A DNA stretch of 64,000 nucleotides from Salinivirga cyanobacteriivorans (GTDB lineage: Bacteria > Bacteroidota > Bacteroidia > Bacteroidales > Salinivirgaceae): positions 1,271,075-1,335,074 of the forward strand of contig NZ_CP013118.1 in NCBI RefSeq assembly GCF_001443605.1, in the 5' to 3' direction. Positions 62,054-64,000 of this stretch are shown here, in pieces. Position 1 is the first letter of the stretch. Each line of letters starts with the position of its first letter. A program made the position numbers and the translations under genes. The notes under the pieces were generated by a model. That model saw nothing but the letters and a program-made list of their open reading frames with translations. It made no database searches and had not been told where the DNA came from.

Positions 62054-62712
62054 ATCAGATAGTTTTTAAGATTAACGATGATAAAAAATATAATTTGAGC
62101 TAAAAAAACAGCAGCAGCAACAGTGTAGCCTCTTGTAAATTTTAAAGGCACAAAAAGCACATGCATTACAAAAGCAATTATCCACCATGCTACATAGTTA
62201 TTGAAAGGCACAATTATAGCTTCCCAGGTCCACATACCAGTATAGATCGCAAATGGCTCAAGAGCAATATCAAAAATAAGCATCATGGTAGCAGCAGCCA
62301 CCGGTACCAGCCACTTATTCTCGATTCTTTGCCGGGCGATTAAATTAGTTGCCAGTACGAGTAAAAGCCAATTAACACCTATAAACAGTGGTGTTTCGAA
62401 AACCTTTACTCCAAGCACGTCTCCATAAGCGTAATTACCAAAAGGCCAGCCTGTATTCACACCAACAACTTCAATTCCATATCCCAAAACATACACTAAA
62501 ACAAATATGAATATATGCCGCCAGTTTAAGTCTTTCCATACAGCTAAAAACAACACAACTAAACTAAAAAGAAGATTTAGTACTGTAAGGTCAACAAAAA
62601 AGTCACGGGTATAAGGAATCAAAAATCCCAAAACACCAATAATATAAACCGAAATAACTGTGCGTATTAGCCTGGCATTAGTCACAGTGATATTTTTCAA
62701 TAACTTTTTCAT
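62050..62712 (-). CDS. cruF: CruF-type carotenoid hydratase (DUF422)
   Basis: A 220-residue membrane protein with about seven helices. The family pattern GYGIEVVGVNTGWPFGNYAY (about 83-102) and the conserved FDIALEPFAIYTGMWTW near residue 155 fit the DUF422/CruF group. CruF adds water across a terminal C-C double bond of an acyclic carotenoid end, giving the 1'-hydroxy group used for glycosylation. It overlaps the desaturase gene by 4 bases (ATGA). Confidence 0.85.
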   Translation of the reverse strand: MKKLLKNITVTNARLIRTVISVYIIGVLGFLIPYTRDFFVDLTVLNLLFSLVVLFLAVWKDLNWRHIFIFVLVYVLGYGIEVVGVNTGWPFGNYAYGDVLGVKVFETPLFIGVNWLLLVLATNLIARQRIENKWLVPVAAATMMLIFDIALEPFAIYTGMWTWEAIIVPFNNYVAWWIIAFVMHVLFVPLKFTRGYTVAAAVFLAQIIFFIIVNLKNYLI

Positions 62713-64000
62713 TTTTTCGACTTTTGGTTTTCATTTTCAATATCATTACTTACAATTCCCGCTGAAGCAATGCACAATGGAATTCCTCCTCCGGGATGCA
62801 CACTTCCTCCCACAAAATGCAATCCCCCGAACCGTTTAACCCTGTTGGGATGACGCATAAAAGCTGAGAATCGACTATTGGAACTACTTCCGTAAATAGC
62901 ACCCCCGGCAGACGAGGTATTTTCTTCAATTGTAACCGGTGTTCCTATAGACTCGCTCACTATGTGTTTATTGACATCTACATCAAGCATTCTGCTTAAC
63001 TTGTTTATGATATTTGTTCGCAATTCAGCCATCATTTCTTTAGTGTACTGTCCCTGGTTTACTGGTGCGTTAATCATCACAAACCAATTTTCCATTCCAG
63101 CAGGTGCATCTGTTCCGGTAACCTTATTGCTTATAAAAACATACACAGTTGGATCATAATAAAGCTGCTTTTTACGAAAAAGATACCTGAACTCTTCTTT
63201 ATAATTTTCTGCAAAAAAGATATTGTGCAGCTCCAGGCCAGGGAAAGTATGGTTAATACCCCAATAAAAAATAACCGCTGAACTTGATTTTTCCATTAAT
63301 CTAACGCGCAGAGGGATTTTCCTTGCTGGCATCAGGTGCTTATAAAAACCAGTAACATCCATATCACTGACGACCCTGTCTGCAAAAAAACGACTACCAT
63401 TTACTCTACCCCCTCTAACCTTGTTATTCTGAAACAACACCTCTTCTACCCTCGAATTAAAGTTGAAGACAACTCCCAATTCGCGAGCATGATTCACAAG
63501 TTGTGTAATAATATCATACATACCCTTATCAGGAAAATAGGCTCCCTCGCTATGCTCAAGATGGGCAATCATATTCAGAGTAGCAGGTGCCCTGTAGGGA
63601 TTAGACCCATTATAGGTACCATAGCGGTCAAAGAGCTTCACCAAATGCTTACTCTTAAAGCTGCGTTTATTACGCTGGTGCATAGAAAGCAACATATCTA
63701 ATTTATGGAACTTTTTAGCTACTTTTTTACCTGCTTCAGACCTGAATGTCTCCCATCTGGCAAATGGTCTGAAAATAAACAGCCCAGCAGAAAGATTGTA
63801 CATCTCTTTCACTTTATTAAGATAGTTATGCACGCGCCAAGCAGGTTCTCCAACTTTTTCACAAGCTTCGGATGCAAATCGATGCGGGTCGGCCCAGGCA
63901 TTTAATACGGTTCCATCCTCATAATGATATTTACAAACATTTTCTAGCTTATGATACTTAAAGTTAGTTTGAGCCGATGATTTACCAATGGAAAATAGCT
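62709..64000 (-). CDS. CrtI-family carotenoid desaturase, start cut by window edge
   Basis: The minus-strand frame from 62709 stays open past the apparent GTG at 63833 to the window end (... NAWADPHRFASEACEKVGEP, then WRVHNYLNKVKEMY), so the true start lies beyond 64000. The visible 430 residues include the CrtI-type C-terminal FAD-binding part HFVGGSVHPGGGIPLCIASA. Such flavoproteins insert double bonds into phytoene or into hydroxylated carotenoid ends (CrtD-like). Which one cannot be told here. It leads the operon with CruF, acyltransferase and glycosyltransferase genes. Confidence 0.88.
   Translation of the reverse strand, partial: LFSIGKSSAQTNFKYHKLENVCKYHYEDGTVLNAWADPHRFASEACEKVGEPAWRVHNYLNKVKEMYNLSAGLFIFRPFARWETFRSEAGKKVAKKFHKLDMLLSMHQRNKRSFKSKHLVKLFDRYGTYNGSNPYRAPATLNMIAHLEHSEGAYFPDKGMYDIITQLVNHARELGVVFNFNSRVEEVLFQNNKVRGGRVNGSRFFADRVVSDMDVTGFYKHLMPARKIPLRVRLMEKSSSAVIFYWGINHTFPGLELHNIFFAENYKEEFRYLFRKKQLYYDPTVYVFISNKVTGTDAPAGMENWFVMINAPVNQGQYTKEMMAELRTNIINKLSRMLDVDVNKHIVSESIGTPVTIEENTSSAGGAIYGSSSNSRFSAFMRHPNRVKRFGGLHFVGGSVHPGGGIPLCIASAGIVSNDIENENQKSKK

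Overview
The window comes from a member of the Bacteroidota, most likely a marine or anaerobic-leaning relative of the Bacteroidales/Marinilabiliales. The evidence is a low-GC, AT-rich intergenic sequence, promoter -7 boxes of the TAnnTTTG type, few Shine-Dalgarno sites, and several families seen mainly in this phylum: DUF4294, DUF6588, Porin_10-like porin, SiaB/SiaC, DUF6155 and lamin-tail secreted proteins. There are no rRNA genes, IS elements, integrases or CRISPR arrays. One tRNA gene, Leu(UAG), is present.

Layout. 1-8.3 kb holds cell-envelope genes: a cut HEAT-like gene, a lipoprotein, a TPR protein, an outer-membrane barrel protein, ridA, and a three-gene run (SPOR-like protein, barrel with calcium-binding repeats, TlpA-like lipoprotein that starts with TTG). 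8.3-12 kb holds tRNA-Leu, then trigger factor, clpP and clpX, a protein folding and degradation block. 12-19 kb holds a DUF4294 protein, a metallo-hydrolase, then an amino-acid/acid-stress group: Orn/Lys/Arg-type decarboxylase, NhaC-family antiporter, a degraded MORN-repeat lipoprotein remnant and arginine deiminase. 19-31 kb holds a porin, a repeat-bearing spacer, mgtE, rsmA, a flippase-like membrane protein, a DUF456 protein, pyrophosphatase, a serine hydrolase, a MIF-type tautomerase, a radical SAM enzyme, and an isolated phage-like amidase/holin pair. 31-34.4 kb holds a beta-helix lipoprotein and an acyl-CoA dehydrogenase.

34.4-38.2 kb is an accessory patch: a gene broken by one in-frame TAG, an unrecognised AT-rich gene, and an AbiE-type toxin-antitoxin pair with a perfect 15-bp inverted repeat in its promoter. 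38.2-42.1 kb is a minus-strand run reading pfkB-like kinase, DUF6155, NCKX-like cation exchanger, mnmE. 42.2-48.3 kb pairs a lipoprotein and siaB-siaC (plus strand) with a convergent three-gene run (lipoprotein, small secreted protein, 1024-residue TerB-ABC exporter). The lipoprotein of that run is a paralogue of the one at 453-1364. 48.5-60.2 kb holds an S9 dipeptidyl peptidase, asd, a 1470-residue modular secreted protein, an M13 metallopeptidase, alanine racemase and a mini winged-helix protein. 60.3-64 kb is a tightly overlapping carotenoid operon: CrtI-type desaturase (cut by the window end), CruF-type hydratase, acyltransferase, glycosyltransferase. It suggests a glycosylated and acylated carotenoid.

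The points that deserve most attention are the solitary holin-endolysin pair, the SiaB/SiaC plus TerB-ABC/lipoprotein neighbourhood, the AbiE locus with its palindromic operator, and the two decayed genes. All functional calls rest on reading the proteins by eye; no database search was run.
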